Assembly (NCBI RefSeq): GCF_001641635.1 | Contig: NZ_LUUB01000081.1 | Span: forward strand, 19,587-83,586 | DNA: 64,000 nt | From: Bradyrhizobium centrolobii | GTDB taxonomy: Bacteria; Pseudomonadota; Alphaproteobacteria; Rhizobiales; Xanthobacteraceae | Reading direction: 5' to 3' | In this document: in pieces, positions 16,486 to 24,434 of the stretch | Numbering within the stretch: position 1 is the stretch's first letter | Layout: every line of letters begins with the position of its first letter | Notes under the pieces: model-generated | Databases searched by the model: none | Seen by the model: the letters and a program-made list of their open reading frames with translations, nothing else | Told to the model about the DNA's origin: nothing | Position numbers and translations under genes: made by a program

Positions 16486-16797
16486 ATGCCTGAAGCCGGC
16501 GTATCATCCCCGATCGTGCCTTATGGCGCCGATCAAACCATGTTCGTGGTGATCGATCGTCTCGACAAGGCGACTGAAATCCGTATCGAGCGAAACGATA
16601 TCGAAGCGACGATCGACGAGCTCGTCGCCGGCTGCTTCAACGATCCTGTCCGCGTGATTTCCTTCAACACGCTCGAACATTGGATGAAGGACATCTCGAC
16701 CGAAATCGCCGGCGAAATCCGGGCGCGCTGCGATATCGACGGTGTCACGTTGCCCGACTATCTCAGCGATTTCGTCGAGAACTACAGCCACACCTGA
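16486..16797 (+). CDS. hypothetical protein (103 residues), possibly stress-induced
   Basis: A soluble alpha/beta-looking protein: FVVIDRLDKATEIRIERNDIEATIDELV, then VRVISFNTLEHWMKDISTEIAGEIRARC and an acidic tail. The ATG at 16486 is used; a GTG three codons upstream is also possible. A candidate EcfG promoter lies just upstream and a terminator 45 bases downstream, so it is a single-gene unit. The family is not recognised, but the composition is clearly protein-like. Confidence 0.65.
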   Translation: MPEAGVSSPIVPYGADQTMFVVIDRLDKATEIRIERNDIEATIDELVAGCFNDPVRVISFNTLEHWMKDISTEIAGEIRARCDIDGVTLPDYLSDFVENYSHT

Positions 16798-16841
16798 TCT
16801 TCCTCGTTCGCGTTAACGCGGCCGACGCCGCATGCACGAAG

Positions 16842-16866
16842 AAAGCGTCGCTTCCGCGGCGCTTTT
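16842..16866. terminator. rho-independent terminator, possibly bidirectional
   Basis: AAAGCGTCGC and GCGGCGCTTTT form a 10-base stem with one G-U pair around a TTCC loop, flanked by A and T runs on both sides. It lies between the gene ending at 16797 on the plus strand and the small minus-strand frame ending at 16881. Confidence 0.65.
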
Positions 16867-16880
16867 CGTGTGTGCCAATC

Positions 16881-16967
16881 TCAGTGGTGCCAGAACAATG
16901 CCAGCAGCAGGATGATCGGCAGCGGCACGCCAAACAACCAAAGCAAAGCACCTCGTCCAAAGCCTAT
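16881..16967 (-). CDS. candidate 28-residue membrane protein with a non-canonical start
   Basis: The frame reads xGFGRGALLWLFGVPLPIIL and continues LLALFWHH before a TGA, one clean membrane span with a Pro pair and a double His end. The natural first codon, 7 bases after a GAGGAG site, is ATA (16965-16967), a rare initiation codon. The first ordinary alternative is a TTG at 16946, seven codons in. The arrangement suggests an ATG-started ancestor changed at one base, or real use of ATA. It points towards the terminator at 16842. Confidence 0.45.
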   Translation of the reverse strand: MGFGRGALLWLFGVPLPIILLLALFWHH

Positions 16968-17069
16968 AGCTCTCTCCTCCTCTTGCATCGACCAGATGAC
17001 GCCGGGAGGGATGCGACGTTCCGCGCCGAATGGCGGGGCCGAATGCGCTCAGGGCATGGTTTGCGAGCG

Positions 17070-17225
17070 TTATGCGCGCCGATGCTTGCCGGCGATGACC
17101 TCGATCTCGCGCCGGCGTTCGCCCGCGAAGGTCAGAAGCTTTTCGATCGTTCGCGTATCCGTGATCCGTTTGGCCAGCCGCTCGGCGCGCGCGGCCTGAT
17201 CTTCGAGATACTGGATCGTGTTCAA
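17070..17225 (-). CDS. small charged helical protein (51 residues)
   Basis: GAGGAGG stands a few bases before a TTG at 17225, which is chosen over the in-frame start at 17261 that would place this ribosome site inside the gene. The product begins xNTIQYLEDQAARAERLAKR and continues ITDTRTIEKLLTFAGERRRE, a highly charged, helix-rich chain that could form a short coiled coil. It is alone and no family is recognised, but small proteins of this composition are common in rhizobia. Confidence 0.6.
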   Translation of the reverse strand: MNTIQYLEDQAARAERLAKRITDTRTIEKLLTFAGERRREIEVIAGKHRRA

Positions 17226-17332
17226 GCGCCGCCTCCTCGAGAGCCCCGATTTGTTGGGCACCCATGGTGCGTCAGAGCGGCTAACAGGCGGTTAAGCGCG
17301 GCGCATTCGGGCAGCCGCAGATTCCGAACATG

Positions 17333-17881
17333 TTATTGCACGACATCAAGCCTGACGTTGGCGACGCCCTTGTCCACCATGCCGAGCGCCTCGGCGGCGG
17401 AATGGGAGACGTCGACAACGCGCCCGCGGACATAGGGCCCGCGATCGTTGACCCTGACGGTGACAGAACGGCCGCTGGAGACGTCGGTGACGCGCAGGCG
17501 CGTTCCGAACGGCAAGGTCGGATGCGCCGCGGTCAATTCGTTCTTGTCGAACTTCTCGCCACTCGCGGTCTCCGTATCCGAGTAGAAGCTGGCAACGCCG
17601 CGCGAGGCCGCTTGCGTCGCGCTCCCGGCATTGCCAGCGACACGCGTCCGGATGACCGGCCGCCGATGCAAGGCTGCTACTGCGTGCGGCTTGTGTGGCC
17701 GCTCGACTGCGGCCTGCCGGCTGGTGCCGACGAACCCGGAGGCCGCCTGGCGGCCGGCCGGAGATTGCGCACACGCAGCGAGCGAAGCGGCGCCAAGCGC
17801 GGCGAGCAGAAGACGGGCCGGCTGTCGGCACGAGGTTGCGAGGGAAATCCGGGCACTTTCGACACGTGCAAAGCGAGACAT
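17333..17881 (-). CDS. rlpA: RlpA-family septal ring lytic transglycosylase (lipoprotein)
   Basis: A 182-residue protein. The N terminus has a lipoprotein signal with lipobox LAACA (Cys near residue 37). After a basic linker comes the double-psi beta-barrel: ASFYSDTETASGEKFDKNELTAAHPTLPFG, then RLRVTDVSSGRSVTVRVNDRGPYV and VVDVSHSAAEALGM. The motifs GVASFY, TASGE, AAHPTLPFGT and NDRGP are the RlpA signature; in studied members the domain cleaves or binds denuded peptidoglycan glycan strands. There is no C-terminal SPOR domain, so targeting to the septum may differ from E. coli RlpA. Confidence 0.88.
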   Translation of the reverse strand: MSRFARVESARISLATSCRQPARLLLAALGAASLAACAQSPAGRQAASGFVGTSRQAAVERPHKPHAVAALHRRPVIRTRVAGNAGSATQAASRGVASFYSDTETASGEKFDKNELTAAHPTLPFGTRLRVTDVSSGRSVTVRVNDRGPYVRGRVVDVSHSAAEALGMVDKGVANVRLDVVQ

Positions 17882-18056
17882 GGTACGCCCCTCCGAACAA
17901 CCTTAAGTTCGGCGTGCAATGGGGGCAGAACCTTGTCGGAAGGAAAGCAGGCCTGCGGCGGCGGTCGTTTCGCGCCGACTGTGACGATTCCACCACAGTC
18001 GCACGTCCTGAACAGGGACGGGACGCCTGGAACTCAGCGCAACACGACGCGCCACG

Positions 18057-18197
18057 TCAACGCGCGAGTGCCCTGCCGGGCTTGCGGGACTGCGCATCCT
18101 CCCTGAGGACCCGCGCGAGCTCGCGCCAATAGAGCCACCGCCAGCTCGTCTTCAGGCTGGCGAGAAAGTCGAGCTCTCGTTGTGTCAATGTGCACAT
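18057..18197 (-). CDS. candidate small basic protein (46 residues)
   Basis: The frame MCTLTQRELDFLASLKTSWR continues WLYWRELARVLREDAQSRK to a TGA. It is amphipathic, Trp/Arg-rich and helical, a composition unlike random G+C-rich sequence. No good Shine-Dalgarno is visible before the ATG. It lies just downstream of the DUF1501 gene on the same strand and could be the last gene of that operon. Confidence 0.4.
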   Translation of the reverse strand: MCTLTQRELDFLASLKTSWRWLYWRELARVLREDAQSRKPGRALAR

Positions 18198-18228
18198 CAC
18201 GAACCCGATTGGTTGCAACGGTACGCGG

Positions 18229-19479
18229 TCAGCCGACGAGGCCTCCGATCGGCCTTACGTCGGCGCTCTCGGGGAAGACGGTGCCGGCGAGCAAGTTTTC
18301 CTCGACGCGCAGGTGATCCCCGAGCAGGCCCTTCAGCACCGCGCGCAGATCAGTGGTCGGCTTGAGGTCGCGGTCCTCGAAGAGTTGCGCGGGTTTCAGT
18401 CCCGGCCAGTCGGCGATCACGCGGCCGCCTGCGAGCGCGCCGCCGACGAGAAAGGCGACAGTCCCCGTGCCGTGGTCCGTCCCTTGCGTGCCATTGATGC
18501 GCGCAGTGCGTCCGAACTCGGTGACCACGGCGACCACGGTCTCGTGCCAGACCTCGCCCATGTTGCTCTCGATCGCGGCGAACGCGCCGTCGAGCGCGCC
18601 GAGCAAGTTGTAGAGCTGGCCCGCGGCAGCGCCTTCGGCGATGTGCGTGTCCCAGCCGACGAAGCCCATGGCGCCGACGCGCGGGCCGTCGGGTTTTGCG
18701 AGGTAGCGCGCGGCAGTGCCGGCAGCATCCGCGAAATAGGCGCGCACGCGCGCGATGCCCGGGGGCGCCAGCGTCGGATCGTCCGACATCGGATCGCCCA
18801 TCGCGGGCGTACCGTCAAGCGAAGCCAGCTTCATCCGCGCCTGGAGCACGCTCGCGAGCTTCGGGTCGGTGTGCTGGTAGAGATCGAGCAGGCGGTTCTG
18901 CGTGTCCACACTCGCCGGCAGCAACTTCTGCGGCACCCATGTCATGACCGGCGCGGAGCCGCGGACCACGAGCGGCGTCACCGAACCGATGCCGAGCGCG
19001 CGGCTGCCGCGCGGGTCGACGCGCCCACCCGACTCCAGCGCGAACAGCGCGCGGTTGAGCCATCCCGAACCGGTCGCGCCGGGCCTGACGAGTCCGCTCT
19101 CCAGCACATCCTGGCCGTCGAAATGCGATCGCTCGCGATAGGGCGTCGCCGTGGCGTGGACGATCGAGGCCTGCTTGCTCCTGTAAAGCCGATGCAGGTT
19201 CGGCATCGCCGGATTGAGCGCGAAGAAAGAATCGAGCGGCAGCGCGGGCATCTTGCCGTCCAGCACCAGCGCGCGATCGCCGCGCAAGGAGATCCAGTCG
19301 GGATCGCCAACCGGCGCGACCGCACCAAGTCCGTCGAGCGCGCCGCGCAGGATGATGACGAGCAGGCGCGGATCGCGCCCCTCGGCGCGCGCGAGCCGCG
19401 GCATCTGGCCCCAGGCAAACAGCGCACCGGAGCCGACCAGGAGCTCGCGCCGCGTGGGCAGGTGATGGACGAAGCTCAT
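18229..19479 (-). CDS. DUF1501 family protein with twin-arginine type signal
   Basis: A 416-residue protein starting MSFVHHLPTRRELLVGSGAL, where the RR and the hydrophobic run suggest Tat export. The body is the DUF1501 domain, an alkaline-phosphatase/sulfatase-like fold: LLVIILRGALDGLGAVAPVGD, FALNPAMPNLHRLY, GWDTHIAEG and TEFGRTARINGTQGTDHGTG. CAGAGGAGGTGAAC before the ATG is a strong ribosome site and falls at the end of the preceding DUF1800 gene, only 2 bases away. DUF1501 and DUF1800 genes are paired in many bacteria; their role is unknown, with exported enzyme activity suspected. Confidence 0.9.
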   Translation of the reverse strand: MSFVHHLPTRRELLVGSGALFAWGQMPRLARAEGRDPRLLVIILRGALDGLGAVAPVGDPDWISLRGDRALVLDGKMPALPLDSFFALNPAMPNLHRLYRSKQASIVHATATPYRERSHFDGQDVLESGLVRPGATGSGWLNRALFALESGGRVDPRGSRALGIGSVTPLVVRGSAPVMTWVPQKLLPASVDTQNRLLDLYQHTDPKLASVLQARMKLASLDGTPAMGDPMSDDPTLAPPGIARVRAYFADAAGTAARYLAKPDGPRVGAMGFVGWDTHIAEGAAAGQLYNLLGALDGAFAAIESNMGEVWHETVVAVVTEFGRTARINGTQGTDHGTGTVAFLVGGALAGGRVIADWPGLKPAQLFEDRDLKPTTDLRAVLKGLLGDHLRVEENLLAGTVFPESADVRPIGGLVG

Positions 19480-19481
19480 GT

Positions 19482-20981
19482 TCACCTCCTCTGGAAATCC
19501 GCCGACATGAACAACAGCGCCAGCGCCTGCTGCCGGCTTTCGGCGCGGTCGACCGCCTGCTTCACCTCGCCCGCGACTTCGGATGCGAAGACGTTCTCGA
19601 TGATCGCCTGCGGGTCGGCGATCCCTGCCACGCGCTCGGCAAAATAGTTGGCGACGTCGAGCCGCCGTCCGACCCCATCGATCCAGCTTGCCTCGTCGTC
19701 GGGATACCCCTTTGGTGAGGACGGACGCCACAGCGCCTCACCAAGCAGCTCCTGGCCCCCGGTGTAGCGCACCGGATCAACCTGCGTGATGCCGGTCGCG
19801 CGCACCATGCCGACGACCCACTCGCCGGGACGCTTGAGCTTCGACGGCGGCCCACGCCACGCCTCGTCCGAGGACACCATCGCGATCGCGACCTGCTTGA
19901 GGTCGCCTTCGGTGTCGCGAAACGTCTTCGCCATCTGCTCGACCAGCGTCGGCGGCGGCTCATCGGCGACGAAATGGTGCGCGAGCTTTGTCGCGACATG
20001 GGTTGCGGTCGCCGGATGCGCGGCGAGGTCGCGCAACACGGCGCGGCCCTGCTCGACATCCTCCTGATCGTAGCGCTTGCCGAGCACGGTCTGCCCGCCG
20101 GGCTCGTGCAGCCGCGGGTTGAAGGTGAACTCGCCGCCGTGCTGGGGATCGACGCCGGGCGGCACCAGCGTCCAGCCGGTCAGAACATTGGCGAAGCTGA
20201 TGACGTCGTCCTGGGTGTAGCCGGTGCGAACACCCAGCGTGTGCAGCTCCATCGTCTCCCGCGCGAAATTCTCGTTCAGGCCACGGCTGCGGTTGATGCC
20301 CGCGGTCGAGTTCGCCCCCATCGAGTCGAGATTGTCGAGATAGAACAGCATCGCCGGATGGCTCTCCACGGCCATGAGCAGATCCACGAAGCGACCGAGC
20401 GCATTGGCGCGAACGGTCTCACGCTCGTAGGCGCCAGACATGCTCTGGATCTTGTTGGCCGAGACGCAGAAATGATTGGACCAGAACCACACCAGCCGCT
20501 CGGCGAAGCCAATGTCAGCGGCCAGTGCGGCCTCGGTGCGCACCTTGGCTTCCTGCAAATAGATCGGACGTCCGGGGTCCGGAATGGCTTCGGCAGCCTT
20601 CTTCGCCGCCATCTCGGCAGCGTCCTTCTCCTCGCTCTGGCCCTGCGCTTGGCCTTGCGTTTGACCTTGGATCTGCGCCTGAGCCTGCCCCTGATTTTGA
20701 TGCTCCGACATCGCGGGCGCCGCGGCCATCTGCTGCTTCTTGGCCTGCTGCTGGGCCTGCTTCGCGCGCGCCGTTCGCCGCGCATTGGCGTCCGCCACGG
20801 TGCGGAAAGCCTTTGCGCTGGAGGGCAGCCCGGCCGCAGCGGCGAGCGCCAGGGGCCGGTTGAGCTCGGCAATCAGCGCGCCGCGCGGATCAGTGCCAAG
20901 AGCGGCGATCGATCCGGGTCGGGGCCCCATCCCGAAGCGATGAAGGGCCAGCACAGCTTCGGCTTTTGCAGAATTGCTCAT
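19482..20981 (-). CDS. DUF1800 family protein
   Basis: A 499-residue protein, first gene of the DUF1800-DUF1501 operon. Family blocks include ALHRFGMGPRPG near the N terminus, FWSNHFCVSANK, NENFARETMELHTLGV, YTQDDVISFANVLTGW and the C-terminal YPDDEASWIDG. Between residues about 70 and 140 there is a Gln/Ala-rich low-complexity insert (GQAQAQIQGQTQGQAQGQ), probably a flexible linker. The start is uncertain: ATG at 20981 lacks a good ribosome site and a TTG at 21011 is in frame. An operator matching that of the BlaI-like gene lies upstream at 21041-21071. Confidence 0.88.
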   Translation of the reverse strand: MSNSAKAEAVLALHRFGMGPRPGSIAALGTDPRGALIAELNRPLALAAAAGLPSSAKAFRTVADANARRTARAKQAQQQAKKQQMAAAPAMSEHQNQGQAQAQIQGQTQGQAQGQSEEKDAAEMAAKKAAEAIPDPGRPIYLQEAKVRTEAALAADIGFAERLVWFWSNHFCVSANKIQSMSGAYERETVRANALGRFVDLLMAVESHPAMLFYLDNLDSMGANSTAGINRSRGLNENFARETMELHTLGVRTGYTQDDVISFANVLTGWTLVPPGVDPQHGGEFTFNPRLHEPGGQTVLGKRYDQEDVEQGRAVLRDLAAHPATATHVATKLAHHFVADEPPPTLVEQMAKTFRDTEGDLKQVAIAMVSSDEAWRGPPSKLKRPGEWVVGMVRATGITQVDPVRYTGGQELLGEALWRPSSPKGYPDDEASWIDGVGRRLDVANYFAERVAGIADPQAIIENVFASEVAGEVKQAVDRAESRQQALALLFMSADFQRR

Positions 20982-21040
20982 GGCGAGTGCCCAATTCTCC
21001 GCGCCTGCCAAACGGTCGGCGCCTGAGACGCCGACCTAAG

Positions 21041-21071
21041 TTACAATATGTAATGCTACGGACCGTAACAT
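21041..21071 (-). promoter_or_regulatory. putative BlaI-type operator upstream of the DUF1800-DUF1501 operon
   Basis: A perfect 13-base palindrome TTACAATATGTAA (21041-21053) has the TACA/TGTA half-sites of BlaI/MecI operators. Overlapping it, 21049-21071 matches the sequence upstream of the BlaI-like gene (24110-24132) at 19 of 23 positions, including GCTAC and GACCGT. It lies about 70 bases before the DUF1800 start. Confidence 0.6.
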
Positions 21072-21165
21072 TCAGCACGCAGTCTCGCAAGCGGAGATTG
21101 AGAGACCGTGGTCAAGAAATCGGGAGCCGCCCGTCTGGCGTGACAGACGGGCGGCTGTGACAGTT

Positions 21166-23691
21166 CTAGAAATTCGGCCCAAGCGCGATCTTCGTGATCG
21201 TGCCGTTCCTGACGCCGATGCGCCATTCCGCCGAGCCGTTGGCGAACTGGGCGATGTAGATGTCGCTATCGAGCGCGGTGACGCCGCGGAACGAGACCGC
21301 ACGTAGCGCGCCAAGCCGCGCCAGGATCGCCTGATCGAACGGAAGCTGCTGACGCGTGATATTGGCGACCTCGGTGGTCATGTGGTCGTAGTCCGGCTGA
21401 CCTTTTCCGACGCCCTCGATGTAGCGCCGCAGCATCTCCTCGCCATTGGCGATCGGAACGGCGCGGCGCGCCGCGTGTCCCGGCCGCGAACCGACGGTCG
21501 AGGCCTCGACGTTGTGAAAGCGCGTCTGCCGGCCCGGAAGCAGGATCTCCAGGCATCGCCCCGACTTGTCGGCAATGACCCACGGGCTGTTCACCGTGGT
21601 CATATGGGCTGACGACATGTTGGTCCTAACGACGCTCTGCGTCCTGCGATTGCCGTCCGCATCGAGATTGAAGACCTGAATGTCGTCGCCCATCTCGTTG
21701 TAGACCATGATCCTGATCGGCGACGTGCCGGCGCGGCCGCGCACACTCGCCTCCTCCGAACAGGCAACGATGCCGCCAAGCTCGTCATTGCCGTCGGGAC
21801 GGAAGATCACGTCAGCGACCTTGCCGTCGGGCTCGAGCAGCAGGCGGAATTCCGCTGTGCCGTTCTCGAATTTCGCACCATAGATGTCGTAGCCGCCAGG
21901 ACCGACACCGCGGAAGAAGATCGATTCCACCGCACCGAGTGCCAGGAACGTCGCGTGCAGTTCGTCGAGCTGCAGATGGATCTTCGCAGCTAACGGCGCA
22001 CTCATGCGATCGTAGTTGGGCGTGCCGCGGCGCATATCCTCGATCCCGCGCAGGATCGCTTCCTTGCCGCCGGCGGCCGGGACCTGCTCCCTGAAGCGAT
22101 CCGGCACCTCGGCGATCCGGCGGGCGAAATCCGCTTCGATCGCCTTGGCCACGGAAGCGTCTATCCGCGGCGCGAGGCGGGCGCCGGAGACCGCGGTCTG
22201 GAGAAGGACGCGTGTCACCCTCGCCTGCTCGTCGCGCAGAAAGATCAGGAGATTGTCGCCCCGGATTGAGAATGCGTCAGCGCCTTCGGCGAGAACCGCG
22301 GATCGGCCCAGCACGGTTTCCTGCACCTGAAGGCCGTCGCCGTCGCGCCGTACCGTGAGTACGCGGTTCGGCGCGAGCCGGTACCAGCCGACATACTGAT
22401 CGAGCGGCGCCGCATCGGAGGCCGATGTCGGCATCTCCGCAATGCGGACAGCGCGCACGTCACGGCCGTTCATATGCAGCATCAGTTCGGACGAGCGGCG
22501 TTCCGCATCGAGCGGGAACGTGATCTCGCCGAACGAGGCCGCGTAGGATGCAGTGCCGTCGCTGGCGACCGTCAGCCGCAGCTTGCGCTGCCCGGTGATC
22601 TGTCCGTACAGCTCATCGCCCTCGCGAAAGATCGCAAACACCGAGGCGGGGCCCATGGCGTAGAAATTGACGAATGGACGGTAGTGCTGAGCGGGCGCCG
22701 TTTCACCGAGATCTGCGGCGACGGGCGCGGGATCCGGCGTGCGGTAGGCGATCATGCCCGCCGATACGATCATGGCCGGCACGATCGCGGCCGCGATCCA
22801 CAGCCGCTTGCGCCAGCCGACCGCCACCGGCAGCGCGGCCGCCGCGATGATGCGCTCTACGCGGGCGCGCACAGTCGAGGCCCGCGCCATCGCGAGCTCC
22901 ACCGGCCGCGGCTTCACCGAGGTCGCGACGTCCAGCAGTATCTCCGCGTAGGACAGCCGGTCGTCGATCACCTCGATCGCCTGGGCGTCGCTGATGATCT
23001 CAGCGAGCTCGGCAAGGTGCGCGAGCTGCCACCACGAGAACGGGCTGAACCAGAACACCGCGCGGTTGATGGCGGCGAGCAGCAGGACGTAGAAATCGCG
23101 ATTGGCGACATGCGCACCCTCATGTGCCAGCACCGCAAGCCGCTTCTTCGCATCCCAGCCGGCGAACTGCGGCGGCACGAGAATGGTCGACCCGAATGTG
23201 ACCGGACCGCCGACGTCGCGGCTGATGCGCACGTCGGCACCGATCATCTGCGGGCCGCCCATCGGCTTCGCCGCGCGCGTAAGCCGCCAGGTCAAGAAAA
23301 GGCCGACGAACAGCCGCAACAGAAGCAGGCCGGCGACGCCGGCATAAACAATGGTTGCTACCAGCCACCGGTCGATCGACACGCCAGCCTTTGGCAGCGG
23401 CGCGGGGACAGCGCCGGGCGCGACCGGTAGCGGCGACTGCGGCGGCTGCGGCGTTTCCAGCATCGAGAAATCGGCGGACCAGAGTTCGTCCGGCACCGCC
23501 ACGGGCAGCCGCGCGATGGTGAGCGTCGGCCAATGCATCACGAAGGGCATCGCCAGCGATGCCAGCAGCACGACGACCCACGCCGTCATGTGAACGTGCG
23601 GATTTCGCACGCGAAAGAGGTTGAGACCGAGCCAGACGACGCCTCCCAGCACAAAGGAGCGCAGCGCCGCCTCCGCCAGAGTTGCGATCAT
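21166..23691 (-). CDS. BlaR1/MecR1-type M56 membrane metallopeptidase with long C-terminal repeat region
   Basis: An 841-residue membrane sensor-protease. Spans lie at about residues 10-25, 35-55 and 110-135. The cytoplasmic zinc site is HEGAH (190-194), followed by the ELAEIISDAQA segment with the third ligand. In BlaR1/MecR1 this domain is activated by a signal outside and leads to loss of the BlaI repressor. Instead of a penicillin-binding sensor, the C terminus has a YVGWYRLAPNRVLTVRRDGD-type beta domain and two copies of a roughly 90-residue module (GIEDMRRGTPNYDRM and YIEGVGKGQPDYDHM), so the ligand is probably not a beta-lactam. It overlaps the BlaI-like gene by ATGA. Confidence 0.88.
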   Translation of the reverse strand: MIATLAEAALRSFVLGGVVWLGLNLFRVRNPHVHMTAWVVVLLASLAMPFVMHWPTLTIARLPVAVPDELWSADFSMLETPQPPQSPLPVAPGAVPAPLPKAGVSIDRWLVATIVYAGVAGLLLLRLFVGLFLTWRLTRAAKPMGGPQMIGADVRISRDVGGPVTFGSTILVPPQFAGWDAKKRLAVLAHEGAHVANRDFYVLLLAAINRAVFWFSPFSWWQLAHLAELAEIISDAQAIEVIDDRLSYAEILLDVATSVKPRPVELAMARASTVRARVERIIAAAALPVAVGWRKRLWIAAAIVPAMIVSAGMIAYRTPDPAPVAADLGETAPAQHYRPFVNFYAMGPASVFAIFREGDELYGQITGQRKLRLTVASDGTASYAASFGEITFPLDAERRSSELMLHMNGRDVRAVRIAEMPTSASDAAPLDQYVGWYRLAPNRVLTVRRDGDGLQVQETVLGRSAVLAEGADAFSIRGDNLLIFLRDEQARVTRVLLQTAVSGARLAPRIDASVAKAIEADFARRIAEVPDRFREQVPAAGGKEAILRGIEDMRRGTPNYDRMSAPLAAKIHLQLDELHATFLALGAVESIFFRGVGPGGYDIYGAKFENGTAEFRLLLEPDGKVADVIFRPDGNDELGGIVACSEEASVRGRAGTSPIRIMVYNEMGDDIQVFNLDADGNRRTQSVVRTNMSSAHMTTVNSPWVIADKSGRCLEILLPGRQTRFHNVEASTVGSRPGHAARRAVPIANGEEMLRRYIEGVGKGQPDYDHMTTEVANITRQQLPFDQAILARLGALRAVSFRGVTALDSDIYIAQFANGSAEWRIGVRNGTITKIALGPNF

Positions 23692-24080
23692 TCTTTCTTC
23701 ACTCCCCTCGCCTTCTTCGCCTTGGCCACCTGGTCGGCCAGCGTGCGCAATTGCTGCTGGTCGAGCATCGCATTGTCCACCATGCCGACGAGGACTTCCT
23801 CGATCGAGCCGTTGCAGAACCAGTCGACGATGCGCTGCACGGCCTTGGCCGCCACGCGCGCGCGCGGCTCGGCGGCGTGATAGACGTAGGTACGTCCGTC
23901 CACGGTGTGCCGCGCGTAGCCCTTTTCCTCCAGCCGGCGCAGCACGGTGCGGACGGTGGACTCTTTCAGACGCCGCGACAGCCGCTCGCGCACGACCTCG
24001 GCCGTCACCGGACCGTGGGCCCAAACCAATTGCATGACCTCGCGCTCGAGGTCGCCCAGTTCGGGCAAACGATCGTCCAT
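23688..24080 (-). CDS. BlaI/MecI/CopY-family transcriptional repressor
   Basis: A 130-residue winged-helix repressor. The N-terminal domain reads LPELGDLEREVMQLVWAHGP, then VTAEVVRERLSRRLKESTVRTVLRRLEEKGY and the wing HTVDGRTYVYHA. The C-terminal helices (residues 75-125) form the dimerisation part that is cut or destabilised by the partner protease in this family. It is followed, with a 4-base overlap, by the M56 gene. A TGTA-N4-TACA site at 24110-24121 is 30 bases before its ATG and fits autorepression. Confidence 0.92.
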   Translation of the reverse strand: MDDRLPELGDLEREVMQLVWAHGPVTAEVVRERLSRRLKESTVRTVLRRLEEKGYARHTVDGRTYVYHAAEPRARVAAKAVQRIVDWFCNGSIEEVLVGMVDNAMLDQQQLRTLADQVAKAKKARGVKKE

Positions 24081-24109
24081 GGTGTCTGACCTTGCGGCTG
24101 GAAGTTTCT

Positions 24110-24132
24110 TGTAACGCTACAGACCGTCGCAT
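24110..24132 (-). promoter_or_regulatory. putative BlaI-type operator upstream of blaI-like gene
   Basis: TGTAACGCTACA (24110-24121) is a perfect TGTA-N4-TACA palindrome, followed by GACCGT. The 23 bases match 21049-21071 at 19 positions. It lies between the BlaI-like ATG at 24080 and an upstream ATATAC that may be part of the promoter. Confidence 0.6.
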
Positions 24133-24242
24133 ATACGGGCACGCCGCGCAACGGCGATTCTACCAGAAATGGTGCCGCCGTGCTGACCTAACCGCCGTCC
24201 GCCCGGAGCCAGCGTGATCACGTATGCGAAATTTCAGGAGTT

Positions 24243-24365
24243 CGTCATGCCCGGGCTTGTCCCGGGCATCCACGTTCCTTGTACCGCGGAGCGACGCGGG
24301 GATGGCCGGGACATAGGCGAGCGGAAGCGACGCCGTCCTTCGGACGGCTATGCCCGGACATGACG
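24243..24365. repeat. palindromic REP-like element (CGTCATGCCCGGGC ends)
   Basis: The ends CGTCATGCCCGGGC and GCCCGGACATGACG are inverted copies with one mismatch, and inner hairpins such as GTCCTTCGGAC are present. The element occupies the middle of the 354-base gap between the BlaI-like gene and malic enzyme. Related CGTCAT-ended elements lie at 29892, 55927, 60002 and 63328. Confidence 0.7.
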
Positions 24366-24434
24366 ATGTGGAAGCGTCGGCGCAACTGGGCAACCCGCGT
24401 CATATACGGTTGCTCTGGGTCAGGGGCCGAACGC

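Noticed and set aside
21166..24080. Calling the BlaI-M56 pair a beta-lactam resistance switch
   Set aside because: The protease lacks a penicillin-binding domain and no beta-lactamase gene is adjacent; the exported metallo-beta-lactamase-fold protein at 30399 is distant and has no matching operator.
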